Origin: Arsenophonus endosymbiont of Aphis craccivora
GTDB lineage: Bacteria; Pseudomonadota; Gammaproteobacteria; Enterobacterales; Enterobacteriaceae
Length of the DNA stretch: 64,000 nt
Direction of reading: 5' to 3'
Assembly: GCF_013460135.1 (NCBI RefSeq)
Contig: NZ_CP038155.1
Span: forward strand, 1,054,001 to 1,118,000
The position numbers were made by a program, and so were the translations under genes. The notes beneath the pieces are model-generated. The model was not told the DNA's origin, made no database searches, and worked only from the letters and a program-made list of their open reading frames with translations. The stretch's first letter is position 1, and each line of letters begins with the position of its first letter. Of this stretch, positions 19,630 through 30,324 are shown one piece after another.

Positions 19630-20684
19630 GGCTTTGTTGAATAAATCAGAATTAGCCGCCAGGATGGCTCCCTCTGCTACAGCTGTTATCCGATCCTGAC
19701 GCTGTGTGGCATACCCAACAACGTCATACGGTTCAGCGCTTTGACCATCGCCATTGCTTCACCTACCTGAGCCTCATAGTCACGCAGGCTCAGATGGCCA
19801 CCCAGCAAAGTTTTTATGCGGAACATCGCTGTTTCTGCCACTGAACGCCGTTGATAACCCACTTTCTTTTTCCACATATCATTACTCCTGCTCAGACGCT
19901 GATTCGCCACCGCATGGTTACGTTCATGGTACTTGTCCGGCCAGTATTTCGCTCCGCTTCGCGGCGGGATAAGGGGCCTGATTTTCTTTCTTAGCAACGC
20001 ATCGTGGCAGTAACAGGCGTCATAAGCACCGTCTGCTGACACTTCCCTGATTTTCCGGTGGTTTTGGTTAATCAGGCCCGGCAGTGCCTGCGCATCTGTC
20101 GTTCCGCTGAGCGATAAGTCGGCACAGATAATCTCATGATTCACACTGTCTGCTGCCAGATGAAGCTTGCGCCACACTCTTCGTCTGTCAGCCCCATGCT
20201 GCCTGACTTTCCATTCACCTTCGCCAAAGACCTTCAGACCGGTACTGTCGATGACCAGATGCGAGATTTCACCACGCGTTGGCGTTTTTATGCTGATGTT
20301 GACGCTCTTTGCTCGTCTGCTGACCAGCGAGTAGTCCGGACAGCACAGCGGCAAAGACATGAGTTTAAAAATCGAATCAACGAAGCCCTGTAATGCCCGG
20401 AGCGACAGGTTAAACACACGCTTCATCATCAGGACAGTGGTAACAGCCATATCGCTGTAGTAAAGCGGCCGGCCACGACCTTCAGGCGAAGAACTGTCAG
20501 TCCATCCAGCGATGGCCGACTCATCAAGCCAGACCGTCAGGGAACCGCGTTGTCTGAGTGCCTTGTTGTACGCGGGCCAGTTGGTAATTTTAAACTTTTG
20601 CTTTGCCATGGGGACCTGATGTTGAAACGAATTTAGCGATCAGCTCCGCCAATCACCTAAAAGTTCGATTTATTCAACAAAGCC
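19630..20684 (-). mobile_element. IS903-like element, copy 6 (intergenic)
   Basis: 1055 bp, target duplication ttaaaaatg at 19621-19629 and 20685-20693. Inserted in AT-rich sequence downstream of cptA; no gene visibly broken. Confidence 0.96.
19686..20609 (-). CDS. IS903-like transposase, copy 6
   Basis: Open 307-codon frame. Variants T147N, T173N and H253Q; position 253 lies next to Y252 of the Y-R-E-K signature but the signature residues themselves are unchanged. Confidence 0.95.
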   Translation of the reverse strand: MAKQKFKITNWPAYNKALRQRGSLTVWLDESAIAGWTDSSSPEGRGRPLYYSDMAVTTVLMMKRVFNLSLRALQGFVDSIFKLMSLPLCCPDYSLVSRRAKSVNISIKTPTRGEISHLVIDSTGLKVFGEGEWKVRQHGADRRRVWRKLHLAADSVNHEIICADLSLSGTTDAQALPGLINQNHRKIREVSADGAYDACYCHDALLRKKIRPLIPPRSGAKYWPDKYHERNHAVANQRLSRSNDMWKKKVGYQRRSVAETAMFRIKTLLGGHLSLRDYEAQVGEAMAMVKALNRMTLLGMPHSVRIG

Positions 20685-21161
20685 TTAAAAATGATAAAAA
20701 AAGTCGAATAGCCACTATTACTAGAACATTTTATTAATTAAATAAACTAATAATATCCGCTTGTTAAGTCACAAAATTTAAAATTATTCATTAAATTATA
20801 TGGTTTGTTCACTTTAATACTGTTATGGTTATCATTCTACACTGTAGTATTGCAGACAAAATAAAAATACTAACGTGCCTAATAATAAATAACGTAAATC
20901 ATTTTTGACATAAAATGTAACACTTAATTAAATAACAAATAATCAATATAAACATTCATTTAACTTGATACTAAACATGTATCTATACCAGGATATTGTA
21001 TCAATTTCGATAAAAACAAATCGATATTATTTCTCATTTTAAATACATTTATTTAACACAATTAAAGGAAAGGATAACTTAGGTAATAACACTGAAATAC
21101 TAATTCAGGGCTTGTTAAATAATATGAGATCTAATACCGGCCTGACTAAAACGGAATCATT
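20685..21161. other. AT-rich intergenic region upstream of the symporter gene
   Basis: About 475 bases without a credible open frame. It presumably holds the promoter of the 21162 gene. I could not pick out a defined operator. No obvious Shine-Dalgarno precedes the ATG at 21162 (aaaacggaatcatt), the nearest purine run being ggaat. Confidence 0.5.
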
Positions 21162-22457
21162 ATGAAATCGAAAAGTTTAACCACTTGGATTATTGTAGGC
21201 CTGATCGCCGGGATAATAGTTGGATTTGCATTAAATTCATTCACCAATCCAGAAATAACCGCCAGCTACGCCAAAAATATTTCGATCATTACAGATATTT
21301 TTTTGCGTTTGATTAAAATGATTATTGCACCATTAATTATTTCAACCTTGATCGTCGGGATCGCCAAAATGGGTGACGCCAAAACCTTAGGGCGTGTTTT
21401 CTCAAAAACATTGTTACTGTTCATGGTTGCTTCTTTCATTTCAATTACCATTGGCCTGGTTATTGTTAATATTCTTACACCAGGAGTAGGTATCAATTTC
21501 GTGGCAGAGACCAATTCAACGGTGACAAATATCGAACCAACCACTTTTTCTTTCCACAATTTTATTTCCCATGCTATACCTACTAGTATCATTGATGCGA
21601 TGTCGCGTAATGAGATTTTACAGATTGTAATTTTCTCAATTTTTATGGGATGCAGCATATCTGCCATAGGTAAAAAAGGTGAACCGATTATTAAAATTCT
21701 AGATTCACTGGTTTACGTAATGTTGAAGCTGACAAGCTATGTTATGCTTTTTGCCCCTATTACTGTTTTTGCTGCTATCTCAGCCCTGATTGCTGAACGC
21801 GGATTGAGTGTACTGATCAATACTAGCATTTTTATGGGAGAATTTTACTTTACTCTAGCGTTACTCTGGGTGATCTTAATTGGGGTATCCGTGTTAATCG
21901 TTGGCCCATGCATTTTACGCTTAGTCAAAAACATCATGGAACCGGCTTTACTCGCTTTCACCACCTCAAGTTCTGAAGCGGCTTTTCCGGGTACTTTAGA
22001 AAAACTGGAACAGTTTGGTATTTCTAATAAGATTGCTAGCTTTGTTTTACCAATTGGTTACTCATTCAACCTTGTTGGTTCAATGGCTTATTGTTCATTT
22101 GCAGTTATCTTTATCGGTCAAGCATGTAATATCCATTTAAGTATGGGTGAACAAATCACTATGTTGTTGATTTTGATGCTGACATCTAAAGGTATGGCTG
22201 GTATACCACGGGCATCGTTGGTCGTTATTGCAGCGACACTAAGCCAATTTAATATTCCAGAAGCCGGCTTAATTTTATTAATGGGTATTGATCCTTTCTT
22301 AGATATGGGACGTTCAGCAACGAATGTCATGAGTAATGCCATGGGATCGGCACTGGTTGGTCGCTGGGAAGGTGAACACTATGGCGACGGTTGCCGAGGC
22401 ACACCGAAAGAAAAATCTGATAATCTTTTTACTGATAAAATTAGTTTGAAATCTTAA
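21162..22457 (+). CDS. Dicarboxylate/amino acid:cation symporter (DAACS/GltP-DctA family)
   Basis: A 431-residue inner-membrane protein with the elevator-type glutamate-transporter fold: early LRLIKMIIAPLIISTLIVGIAKM, the serine-rich reentrant loop TTSSSEAAFPGTLEKLEQFGI, LPIGYSFNLVGSMAY and the C-terminal MGIDPFLDMGRSATNVMSNAMGSALV, which carries the conserved aspartate and asparagine of the substrate site. It would import acidic amino acids or C4-dicarboxylates with Na+ or H+. Substrate cannot be decided from sequence. With pckA intact, a C4-acid importer would be metabolically useful. Confidence 0.9.
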   Translation: MKSKSLTTWIIVGLIAGIIVGFALNSFTNPEITASYAKNISIITDIFLRLIKMIIAPLIISTLIVGIAKMGDAKTLGRVFSKTLLLFMVASFISITIGLVIVNILTPGVGINFVAETNSTVTNIEPTTFSFHNFISHAIPTSIIDAMSRNEILQIVIFSIFMGCSISAIGKKGEPIIKILDSLVYVMLKLTSYVMLFAPITVFAAISALIAERGLSVLINTSIFMGEFYFTLALLWVILIGVSVLIVGPCILRLVKNIMEPALLAFTTSSSEAAFPGTLEKLEQFGISNKIASFVLPIGYSFNLVGSMAYCSFAVIFIGQACNIHLSMGEQITMLLILMLTSKGMAGIPRASLVVIAATLSQFNIPEAGLILLMGIDPFLDMGRSATNVMSNAMGSALVGRWEGEHYGDGCRGTPKEKSDNLFTDKISLKS

Positions 22458-22908
22458 TAATAGATAATATTCCAGCCAAATAGCACAACAAGACGCGCCT
22501 GTAGGCGCGACTTATTTACTTAAGATATAATATGCTTGATTGATTTTAAGTATTTAATTAATTCAACTTAAGAAGGATTAGCCATTTTCATTTTTAGCTG
22601 GCTAACAGATAAAATTGGTTGGCCAGCAACAAGTCATCCCTTTTCGGATGTTGAAGTTGCTGCTTATTTAACATATGTATCAATTCGATATTTGTAAACA
22701 AAGTTTGGGTACACTGCAATGATTTGAATACCAGTATAGCTGGTATTCGTCGCTTAATATGTCGATGTTCCGTTTTTACCCGAATGGTTAATTATTTATT
22801 CTATTCAACAGTAATATCTTTAACCGTATAATATTCTATTAGTTTTGTTAAAATTGATATCTCACTTATACCTAAAACATCTTTTTTGTCAAAACTTACG
22901 TCGGATAA
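22458..22908. other. Intergenic region between convergent symporter and fbaA genes
   Basis: Holds an imperfect GC-rich hairpin, gacgcgcc-tgta-ggcgcgac (22492-22511), just after the symporter gene, a likely weak terminator. A second imperfect stem-loop around 22628-22662 (gcaacaagtcatcc ... ggatgttgaagttgc) is unexplained. No coding frame is supported. Confidence 0.5.
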
Positions 22909-22937
22909 TAAAAAACCCTATGGTTCACCATAGGGTT
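22909..22937 (-). terminator. fbaA terminator
   Basis: Perfect 10-bp stem aaccctatgg/ccatagggtt with a TTCA-size loop; on the minus strand it is followed by a T-run (the aaaaa at 22911 onward on the plus strand). It lies 29 bases beyond the fbaA stop. Confidence 0.85.
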
Positions 22938-22966
22938 GAGAACTAGGAAAATAAAATAGCGTTTAA

Positions 22967-24058
22967 TTACAGCACATTGATACAGTTTAACTCTTTGTTT
23001 AACTCTTTATATGCAAGTTCTAAACGCTCAATCATGGAAGTCTGACCCGCACGCATCCAAACACGAGGGTCATAATATTTTTTATTAGGTTTATCTTCAC
23101 CTTCTGGATTACCCAGTTGGCTTTGTAGATAACCTTCATTTTTCTTATAATAATTCAAAATGCCTTCCCAGGTCGCCCACTGGGTGTCAGTATCAATATT
23201 CATTTTTACCACACCATAACTGACCGCTTCTTTAATTTCTTCAGCAGTAGAGCCTGAACCTCCATGGAAAACAAAATTCAGATTATTTTCCGCTGGCAAA
23301 TTAAATTTCTGCGCAACGTACTGTTGTGAGTTGTGTAGAATTTTTGGTGTTAATTGAACGTTGCCTGGCTTATAAACACCATGCACATTACCGAAAGATG
23401 CCGCAATAGTAAATCGATGACTAATTTTACTCAATTGCTCATAAGCATAAGCGACATCTTCAGGCTGTGTATAAAGCGATGAGCTATCTAAGCCAGTGTT
23501 ATCGACACCATCTTCCTCACCACCAGTGCAACCTAACTCAATTTCTAATGTCATGCCCATTTTGCTCATCCAATGCAAATATTGAGAGCAAATTTCAATA
23601 TTTTCCGCCAATGACTCTTCAGACAAATCGATCATATGCGATGAAAACAGTGGCTTACCGGTGGTTTTATAATATTCCTCGCCAGCATCTAGCAAGCCAT
23701 CAATCCATGGCAGTAGTTTACGTGCACAATGATCAGTGTGTAAGATAACAGCGACACCATAATGTTTTGCCATTTGATGCACATGATGAGCACCTGATAT
23801 TGCGCCTAAAATCGCAGCTTGTTGACCTTCTGCTTTGAGACCTTTACCAGCGATAAACGCAGCACCACCGTTAGAAAATTGGACAATTACCGGAGAACGA
23901 ACTTTAGCAGCGGTTTCCAAAACAGCATTAATCGAATCTGTACCGACACAATTGACTGCCGGCAACGCAAATTTATGTTCTTTTGCAACGGCAAAAACTT
24001 TTTGCACATCATCGCCGGTAATAACACCTGGTTTTACAAAATCAAAAATCTTAGACAT
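22967..24058 (-). CDS. fbaA: Class II fructose-bisphosphate aldolase
   Basis: Zinc-dependent aldol cleavage and condensation of fructose 1,6-bisphosphate. The 363-residue protein has the catalytic aspartate and zinc histidine in HTDHCARK, zinc ligands in IELGCTGGEEDGVDNTG and FGNVHGVYKPGNV, and FHGGSGST with the last histidine. The ATG at 24058 has aggat upstream. It is last in the epd-pgk-fbaA unit, 61 bases after pgk, the standard enterobacterial order. The C-terminal tail (NCINVL) is a few residues longer than in E. coli. Confidence 0.97.
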   Translation of the reverse strand: MSKIFDFVKPGVITGDDVQKVFAVAKEHKFALPAVNCVGTDSINAVLETAAKVRSPVIVQFSNGGAAFIAGKGLKAEGQQAAILGAISGAHHVHQMAKHYGVAVILHTDHCARKLLPWIDGLLDAGEEYYKTTGKPLFSSHMIDLSEESLAENIEICSQYLHWMSKMGMTLEIELGCTGGEEDGVDNTGLDSSSLYTQPEDVAYAYEQLSKISHRFTIAASFGNVHGVYKPGNVQLTPKILHNSQQYVAQKFNLPAENNLNFVFHGGSGSTAEEIKEAVSYGVVKMNIDTDTQWATWEGILNYYKKNEGYLQSQLGNPEGEDKPNKKYYDPRVWMRAGQTSMIERLELAYKELNKELNCINVL

Positions 24059-24119
24059 GAGATAAAATCCTATTATTGGACAGGTGAACAGTGCTACCTG
24101 TCATTTTCTTCAGATATAA

Positions 24120-25268
24120 TTACTGTTTTGCTCGTTCTTCTAACACAACAACTGCAGGTAATTTTTTACCTTCCACCAATTCAAGAAAAGCACCACCGCC
24201 AGTAGAAATATAAGAAATTTTATCCGCAATACCAAACAGATCAATCGCCGCTAATGTATCACCACCACCTGCTATAGAAAAAGCTTCACTTTCTGCAATT
24301 GCTTGGGCAATCACTGCGGTGCCGTGGCGAAAATTAGGGAACTCGAAAACCCCAACTGGACCATTCCATAAAATCGTTTTTGCTTTTTTAAGAATACCCG
24401 CCAAACGTTCAGCCGTTTCATCGCCTAAGTCCAAAATCTGCTCATAATCTTTAACATCATTGACAGATTTCATTACCGCATCGGCTGTTTCAGAAAATTC
24501 AGTCGCTACACGAACATCAGTAGGTACAGGAATATCGCAAGTAGATAATAATTTTTCTGCTTCTGTGATCAAGTCATCTTCATATAAAGAACGGCCGACT
24601 TTATGACCTTCAGCTGCGATAAAGGTATTGGCAATACCGCCTCCCACAATAATTTGGTCGGCAATTTTTGCTAAAGAATCCAAAACAGTTAATTTAGTCG
24701 AAACTTTTGAACCACCAACGATTGCAACCATTGGCCGAGCAGGCTCTTTCAATGCTTTACCTAATGCGTCCAACTCAGCAAATAACAGCGGCCCTGCGCA
24801 TGCTATAGGAGCAAATTTTGCCACACCATGGGTTGATGCCTGAGCACGGTGCGCCGTACCAAATGCATCCATTACATAGATGTCACAAAGTGCAGCATAT
24901 TGCTTAGATAAATTTTCATCATCCTTTTTTTCACCCCGGTTGAAGCGTACATTCTCAAGAACCACCAGCTCGCCATTAGCAACTTCAACTCCATTTAAAT
25001 AATCTTTTACTAAACGAACAGGATAGTCGAGCTTATCTGCTAAATAGTCTACAACGGGTTTCAATGAAAATTCCTCATTATACTCACCTCCAATCGGTCG
25101 ACCTAAATGAGACGTTACCATTACCTTTGCGCCTTGCTTGAAAGCGATTTCAATCGTCGGTAAAGAAGCACAGATCCGTGCATCAGAGGTAACTTTGCCA
25201 TCTTTGACAGGAACGTTTAGGTCAGCCCGGATGAATACTTTTTTACCAGCCAGATCTAAATCGGTCAT
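24120..25268 (-). CDS. pgk: Phosphoglycerate kinase (start codon uncertain; AUA upstream)
   Basis: Transfers phosphate from 1,3-bisphosphoglycerate to ADP. The frame matches E. coli Pgk along its length: [20 protein letters not shown], the hinge region [31 protein letters not shown] and [13 protein letters not shown]. coli Pgk starts [14 protein letters not shown]. Here the five codons before ATG 25268 read ATA TCT GTA ATT AAG, i.e. (I)SVIKM. The ribosome-binding site gagagga lies 6 bases before the ATA (25281-25283) and 21 bases before the ATG. Translation probably starts either at AUA or poorly at 25268; residues 1-5 of E. coli would be lost in the latter case. Middle gene of epd-pgk-fbaA. 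Confidence 0.95.
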   Translation of the reverse strand: MTDLDLAGKKVFIRADLNVPVKDGKVTSDARICASLPTIEIAFKQGAKVMVTSHLGRPIGGEYNEEFSLKPVVDYLADKLDYPVRLVKDYLNGVEVANGELVVLENVRFNRGEKKDDENLSKQYAALCDIYVMDAFGTAHRAQASTHGVAKFAPIACAGPLLFAELDALGKALKEPARPMVAIVGGSKVSTKLTVLDSLAKIADQIIVGGGIANTFIAAEGHKVGRSLYEDDLITEAEKLLSTCDIPVPTDVRVATEFSETADAVMKSVNDVKDYEQILDLGDETAERLAGILKKAKTILWNGPVGVFEFPNFRHGTAVIAQAIAESEAFSIAGGGDTLAAIDLFGIADKISYISTGGGAFLELVEGKKLPAVVVLEERAKQ

Positions 25269-25359
25269 CTTAATTACAGATATGGTGAATCCTCTCGTTG
25301 ATTCTCTAAATTATTAATCTTCTGCTGTGTATGGAGAGCAATATTCCCCATACTGTCTG

Positions 25360-26391
25360 TCAACAGATAGATTTGTTGAAACCAGTAGCAGCCATTGCTA
25401 ATGTCGTATCAAGCATACGATTGGCAAAACCCCACTCATTATCGCACCAAACTAAAATCTTAATTAGGTGTTGCCCACTAACTCGTGTTTGCGTACCATC
25501 TACAATAGCACTATGTGGGTCATGATTAAAATCTGTTGATACTAACGGCAATTCAGTATAATCAACTATACCACGAAATGAACCTTCTGCTGCTTGTTGC
25601 ACCAGCTGATTGACTTTAGCTACCGTTACTTTAGATCTTACCGTCACACTGAGGTCGATCGCCGTTACATTGATAGTTGGTACGCGAACCGATATCGCTT
25701 CAAAATGATCTTTGAATTTTGGAAATATTCGTGTGATCCCAGCAGCCAAGTTGGTATAAACAGGAATAATAGATTGGCTAGCGGCCCGTGTACGACGTAG
25801 ATCTTGATGATAAGCATCAATAACCGGCTGATCATTCATTGCAGCGTGAATCGTTGTCACTGTACCAGACTCAATATCCAAAGCATCATCTAATATTTTA
25901 ATCACAGGAATAATACAATTTGTGGTACAAGATGCGTTTGATACCAGTTGATCGCTATTTTTCAAACTGGTTTCATTAACCCCATAAACAATAGTTGCAT
26001 CAAGATCAGTACTTCCTGGATGAGAAAATAGCACCTTTTTTGCGCCATTTGATAAATGCGCAGAGCCATCGACCTTTGAACCATAAACACCGGTACAATC
26101 GAGTACTACATCAATATCCAATGCTCGCCATGGTAGTTTTTCAATCTCAGATTGATGAAAAAGATGAATACTGTCATTACCTACAACTAACAAATCGTTA
26201 TTCAGGCGCACATCATAAGCAAATCGGCCATGACTAGAATCATACTTTAATAAATGCGCTATTCCTTCCGAAGTAGCAATTTCATTAATTGCAACAACAG
26301 CAATTTGAGCTCGGTGATCTGATTCATAAAGCGCTCTTAATATGCTACGCCCTATTCGCCCAAAACCATTAATTGCCACTCTAACTACCAT
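25360..26391 (-). CDS. epd: D-erythrose-4-phosphate dehydrogenase
   Basis: GAPDH-family enzyme oxidising erythrose 4-phosphate to 4-phosphoerythronate for pyridoxal phosphate synthesis. The 343 residues contain the NAD motif [14 protein letters not shown], catalytic cysteine in [15 protein letters not shown], and [31 protein letters not shown], which are closer to Epd than to GapA. It precedes pgk by 91 bases. It terminates at a genuine TGA, which shows TGA is used as stop in this genome. Confidence 0.95.
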   Translation of the reverse strand: MVVRVAINGFGRIGRSILRALYESDHRAQIAVVAINEIATSEGIAHLLKYDSSHGRFAYDVRLNNDLLVVGNDSIHLFHQSEIEKLPWRALDIDVVLDCTGVYGSKVDGSAHLSNGAKKVLFSHPGSTDLDATIVYGVNETSLKNSDQLVSNASCTTNCIIPVIKILDDALDIESGTVTTIHAAMNDQPVIDAYHQDLRRTRAASQSIIPVYTNLAAGITRIFPKFKDHFEAISVRVPTINVTAIDLSVTVRSKVTVAKVNQLVQQAAEGSFRGIVDYTELPLVSTDFNHDPHSAIVDGTQTRVSGQHLIKILVWCDNEWGFANRMLDTTLAMAATGFNKSIC

Positions 26392-26512
26392 ACTCTTCCT
26401 TCAATATAACAACTGCTTTGTTAATAGCTAAGAATACCGATAATGACAGCTTTTGTAAAGAGCGTATCTAATCATATAAAGCTGATCAATACGCTCATAT
26501 CATTTTCATCAA

Positions 26513-28507
26513 TTACGGCAATAAAGCTTTAGCCTTCTCTATCACATTTTCCACACTAAAACCAAACTCTTTAAATAAAGCCTCTGCCGGTGCTGACTCA
26601 CCAAAAGTATGCATACCAACAACCCCACCGGTTGTGCCAACATATTTGTACCAATAATCAGCAATACCCGCCTCAACAGCTAATCGTGCAGTAACTGAAG
26701 AGGGTAATACAGACTCACGATAAGCGGCGTCCTGTTTATCAAAAGTATCCGTTGATGGCATAGAAACCACTCGTACTTGATAGCCTTCGGCAGTCAATTT
26801 TTCATAAGCATTAACCGCTAATCCAACCTCAGAGCCAGTTGCAATCAAAATAAGCGCGGGTGTTTTTTCGCTATCTTTGAGCACATAAGCCCCTTTAATA
26901 ATATTGGCTAACTGTTTAGTATCACGTGGTTGCTGTTCAAGATTTTGACGGGAAAAAATCAACGCACTTGGCCCCTCATTACGCTCAATCGCATACTGCC
27001 AGGCAATGGCCGATTCAACCTGATCACAAGGACGCCAAGTACTTATATTAGGCGTCAGGCGCAAACTGGCTAATTGCTCAACAGGTTGATGGGTTGGACC
27101 ATCCTCACCCAGACCAATAGAATCATGAGTATAGACAAAAATACTGCTAATTGTCATTAACGCAGCCATGCGTACTGCATTACGCGCATACTCAACAAAC
27201 ATTAAAAAGGTTGCACCATAGGGTATAAAACCACCATGCAAGGCAATACCATTCATAATAGCCGACATACCAAATTCACGTACACCATAGTGAATATAAT
27301 TACCTGCTGGAGAATCTTTTATTGACTTAGACACTGACCACATAGTTAAATTACTGGGAGCTAAATCAGCGGAGCCGCCTAAAAGTTCAGGCAATATCTT
27401 ACCGAAAACCTCCAACGTATTTTGTGAGGCTTTACGGCTGGCAATATTAGCAGGATTGCGTTGTAATTCCGTCACCAAATCATTTGCAACAGCTTGCCAA
27501 TTAGTCGGTAATTCACCTTTGGTCCGACGGATAAACTCTTCGGCAAGTTGCGGGAAAGCCCGTTGATACTCAGCAAATTTTTCACGCCAGGTAGCTTCTT
27601 TTTGCTGACCAATTTCGCGGGCATCCCAGGCTTGATAAATATCTGCTGGTATTTCAAAAGGTGGATATGACCAATCTAGTGCTGCCCGGGTTTCAGCGAT
27701 CTCAGTTTCACCTAATGGTGAACCATGCGCTTCTTCGGAACCAGCCTTATGGGGCGAGCCATAACCAATTATCGTTTTGCAGATTAATAGAGAGGGCTTA
27801 TCGGTAACCTTACGGGCTTGTTCTATTGCTGACTTGATTTGTTCAGGATCATGTCCATCAATACCTTTGATAACATGCCAATGATAAGCGGCAAAACGTT
27901 CAGCAGTATTATCTGTAAACCAACCTTCCACCTCACCATCGATTGAAATGCCATTATCATCATAAAAAGCAATCAATTTACCTAATTTCAATGTTCCAGC
28001 CAACGAACAAGCTTCATGTGAAATGCCTTCCATCATGCAACCATCACCCATAAATACATAGGTATAATGATCAACAATAGTATGGTCTGGACGATTAAAT
28101 TGAGCAGCTAACGTTCGTTCGGCAATAGCAAAACCTACAGCATTTGCAATTCCTTGTCCCAGCGGGCCAGTCGTGGTTTCAACACCTGGCGTATAACCAT
28201 ATTCGGGATGTCCTGGTGTTTTGGAATGAAGTTGGCGAAAATTTTTTAATTCTTTGATCGGTAAATCATAACCGGTAAGATGCAGCAAGCTATAAAGTAG
28301 CATAGAACCATGGCCATTAGATAATACAAAACGGTCACGATCTACCCAGTCAGGATCAGCAGGATTATGATCCAGATAGTCACGCCAGAGTACTTCAGCA
28401 ATATCCGCCATTCCCATTGGCGCACCTGGATGCCCTGATTTTGCTTTCTGTACCGCATCTATACTGAGGAAACGGATAGCATTAGCAAGGATTTTACGAG
28501 TGATCAT
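26513..28507 (-). CDS. tktA: Transketolase
   Basis: Thiamine-diphosphate enzyme moving two-carbon units between sugar phosphates in the pentose phosphate pathway. The 664 residues (E. coli 663) include [18 protein letters not shown], the TPP/Mg motif [18 protein letters not shown]...DDN, and [24 protein letters not shown]. Start ATG 28507 has ggagt upstream. It lies upstream of epd on the same strand with 121 bases between, so it may share transcription with the glycolytic genes but more likely has its own promoter. Confidence 0.97.
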   Translation of the reverse strand: MITRKILANAIRFLSIDAVQKAKSGHPGAPMGMADIAEVLWRDYLDHNPADPDWVDRDRFVLSNGHGSMLLYSLLHLTGYDLPIKELKNFRQLHSKTPGHPEYGYTPGVETTTGPLGQGIANAVGFAIAERTLAAQFNRPDHTIVDHYTYVFMGDGCMMEGISHEACSLAGTLKLGKLIAFYDDNGISIDGEVEGWFTDNTAERFAAYHWHVIKGIDGHDPEQIKSAIEQARKVTDKPSLLICKTIIGYGSPHKAGSEEAHGSPLGETEIAETRAALDWSYPPFEIPADIYQAWDAREIGQQKEATWREKFAEYQRAFPQLAEEFIRRTKGELPTNWQAVANDLVTELQRNPANIASRKASQNTLEVFGKILPELLGGSADLAPSNLTMWSVSKSIKDSPAGNYIHYGVREFGMSAIMNGIALHGGFIPYGATFLMFVEYARNAVRMAALMTISSIFVYTHDSIGLGEDGPTHQPVEQLASLRLTPNISTWRPCDQVESAIAWQYAIERNEGPSALIFSRQNLEQQPRDTKQLANIIKGAYVLKDSEKTPALILIATGSEVGLAVNAYEKLTAEGYQVRVVSMPSTDTFDKQDAAYRESVLPSSVTARLAVEAGIADYWYKYVGTTGGVVGMHTFGESAPAEALFKEFGFSVENVIEKAKALLP

Positions 28508-28799
28508 TGTTTACTCCAAATCGAATAAATAGCAAATTTGATACTGATTTTCTCAAGGTAGTTTTGCCATCTTAACAGTTAAAATCTAATCTAGGTATCT
28601 GCACTAAATAATCAGCGGTAACAAAATTTTAATCAATAGCAAAATAATTAAAAATAAGTGAATGAAACAATAATAACAATCACTGTTTGTGCTATAGCGA
28701 AAATCAAAACACGAATATCATAATTTTTTCTAAGCAAAAAGGCTGTGAGATTGGATATGATTTTCTGGCAAAAAGAATGATTATTATCTTAAAATACAG
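28508..28799. other. AT-rich spacer between tktA and tRNA-Asp
   Basis: Presumably contains the tktA promoter. No gene or recognisable operator seen. It is also a synteny break: tktA is far from the dnaQ locus in E. coli. Confidence 0.5.
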
Positions 28800-28829
28800 A
28801 AAACCCCGAGGCTTATACTCAGGGTTTTA
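28800..28829 (-). terminator. Terminator of tRNA-Asp
   Basis: Stem aaaaccc/gggtttt extended by gag/ctc, six bases downstream of the tRNA 3' end on the minus strand, with T residues following. Confidence 0.75.
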
Positions 28830-28835
28830 TAATAT

Positions 28836-28912
28836 TGGCGGTGCGGACGGGACTTGAACCCGCGACCCACGGCGTGACAGGCCGTTATTCTAACCAACTG
28901 AACTACCGCACC
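28836..28912 (-). tRNA. tRNA-Asp (GTC anticodon)
   Basis: 77-nt cloverleaf. The acceptor stem pairs GGTGCGG with CCGCACC, the anticodon loop is CTGTCAC (anticodon GTC), the T loop is TTCAAGT and the 3' CCA is encoded. It sits beside dnaQ, the position of aspV in E. coli. Confidence 0.97.
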
Positions 28913-29029
28913 ACGGTATAATCGATTTAAGAACGGCCATGATCTTACGAATCAGCAATCTATACGTCAATATTTTTTAGAAAAAAAATCACTATTTGCG
29001 CATTTTTTCAGCTAAAAGTGTAACAATGC

Positions 29030-29794
29030 TTAATGTTTAACCTGATCCTTTTCGCAATCATCGGAACGCCAAAGTGAAATCTTTCCACTTTTATTTTCAA
29101 TCAGATCCAGTTTTGCTTCATGACCAGTAATTTCTTCTTGATTAGCATAAATCACGGTTAATCCCATTGCTGAGCGTTCTATTCGTTTAATATCATCGGT
29201 ATAGGTTTCACTACCTGGCTCTGAATCAACTGAAAAAGCTAACGAGGTTTGTCCTCCGGTCATTGCCATATAGACTTCGGCCAAGATCTCTGCATCGAGC
29301 AAGGCGCCATGGAGTGTACGCTTTGAATTATCGATATGATAGCGATCACATAAAGCATCAAGATTATTCCGTTTTCCCGGAAACAGCTTTCTGGCCAATA
29401 CCAAGCTATCAGTGATCTGACAAAAGTTTGCTGTCGGTGGAATATCTCTATTTAACTTGGAAAACTCATAATCCATAAACCCAATATCAAAAGGGGCATT
29501 GTGTATGATTAACTCAGCGCCGCGAATAAAATCTAAAAATTCATCGGCTATTTCAGCAAAAGTTGGTTTATCTTGTAAAAACTCATCACTAATCCCATGA
29601 ACTTCGAAAGCTTCAGGATCAACTAATCGTGCTGGTTTTATATAAACATGGAAATGACGACCAGTTAAGCGGCGATTGATCACTTCTACCGCGCCAATTT
29701 CAATAATATTATGTCCTTCATCATGGATCCCTAGCTTATTCATACCAGTAGTTTCCGTATCAAGAACAATTTGTCGTGTAATCACAGTGCTCAT
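29030..29794 (-). CDS. dnaQ: DNA polymerase III epsilon subunit (proofreading exonuclease)
   Basis: 3'-5' exonuclease of the replicase core. All three exonuclease motifs are intact: DTETTG (residues 13-18, Exo I), NAPFDIGFMDYE (Exo II) and HGALLDAEILAEVY (Exo III, with catalytic histidine and aspartate). The 254-residue length is close to the E. coli 243 and includes the C-terminal linker that binds alpha. It is divergent from rnhA with only 44 bases between, so the promoters overlap, as in E. coli. Confidence 0.97.
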   Translation of the reverse strand: MSTVITRQIVLDTETTGMNKLGIHDEGHNIIEIGAVEVINRRLTGRHFHVYIKPARLVDPEAFEVHGISDEFLQDKPTFAEIADEFLDFIRGAELIIHNAPFDIGFMDYEFSKLNRDIPPTANFCQITDSLVLARKLFPGKRNNLDALCDRYHIDNSKRTLHGALLDAEILAEVYMAMTGGQTSLAFSVDSEPGSETYTDDIKRIERSAMGLTVIYANQEEITGHEAKLDLIENKSGKISLWRSDDCEKDQVKH

Positions 29795-29838
29795 AGTGCC
29801 TTTTTATGTCAGACTTAGGGTTATAAATCACGAATAAA

Positions 29839-30324
29839 ATGAGTTTATCAGAAATGACGAAACAGGTAGAAATTTTCACCGATGGTTCTTGCTTAGGCAA
29901 TCCAGGCCCAGGCGGTTATGGTATTTTACTGCGTTATAATAAACATGAAAAAACATTAAGCAAAGGGTATTTTCGTACCACCAATAATCGTATGGAATTA
30001 ATGGCTGCCATTATTGGTTTGGAAACGCTTAAACAACCCTGCCAGGTTATTCTAACGACTGATAGTCAATATGTCCGTCAGTGTATCACCCAATGGATCC
30101 ACAACTGGAAAAATCGCCAATGGCGACGCGCAGATAAATCACCTGTTTTGAATGTTGATTTATGGCAACGATTAGACGCAGCAATTTCTCGACACCAAAT
30201 AGAATGGCACTGGGTCAAAGGCCATGCTGGACATGCAGAAAATGAGCGATGCGATGAATTAGCAAGAAATGCGGCAAATTCACCAACAGAAGAGGATAGC
30301 GGCTACCAAACGGAACAAAATTAA
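29839..30324 (+). CDS. rnhA: Ribonuclease HI
   Basis: Degrades RNA in RNA-DNA hybrids. Catalytic residues lie in [11 protein letters not shown] (D), [10 protein letters not shown] (E), TTDSQYV (D) and NERCDELA (D), with the family length of about 155 residues. The listed start at 29839 adds MSLSE before [12 protein letters not shown]; orthologues start at the equivalent of ATG 29854, so the true start may be 29854. Neither has a clear ribosome-binding site. The 3' end overlaps yafS by 4 bases, tail to tail. Confidence 0.95.
   Translation: MSLSEMTKQVEIFTDGSCLGNPGPGGYGILLRYNKHEKTLSKGYFRTTNNRMELMAAIIGLETLKQPCQVILTTDSQYVRQCITQWIHNWKNRQWRRADKSPVLNVDLWQRLDAAISRHQIEWHWVKGHAGHAENERCDELARNAANSPTEEDSGYQTEQN

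Noticed and set aside
14015-20684. Composite transposon formed by IS copies 3-6
   Set aside because: The intervening DNA is ordinary chromosomal sequence (cptA), and copies 5 and 6 each have their own distinct target duplications, so they inserted independently.
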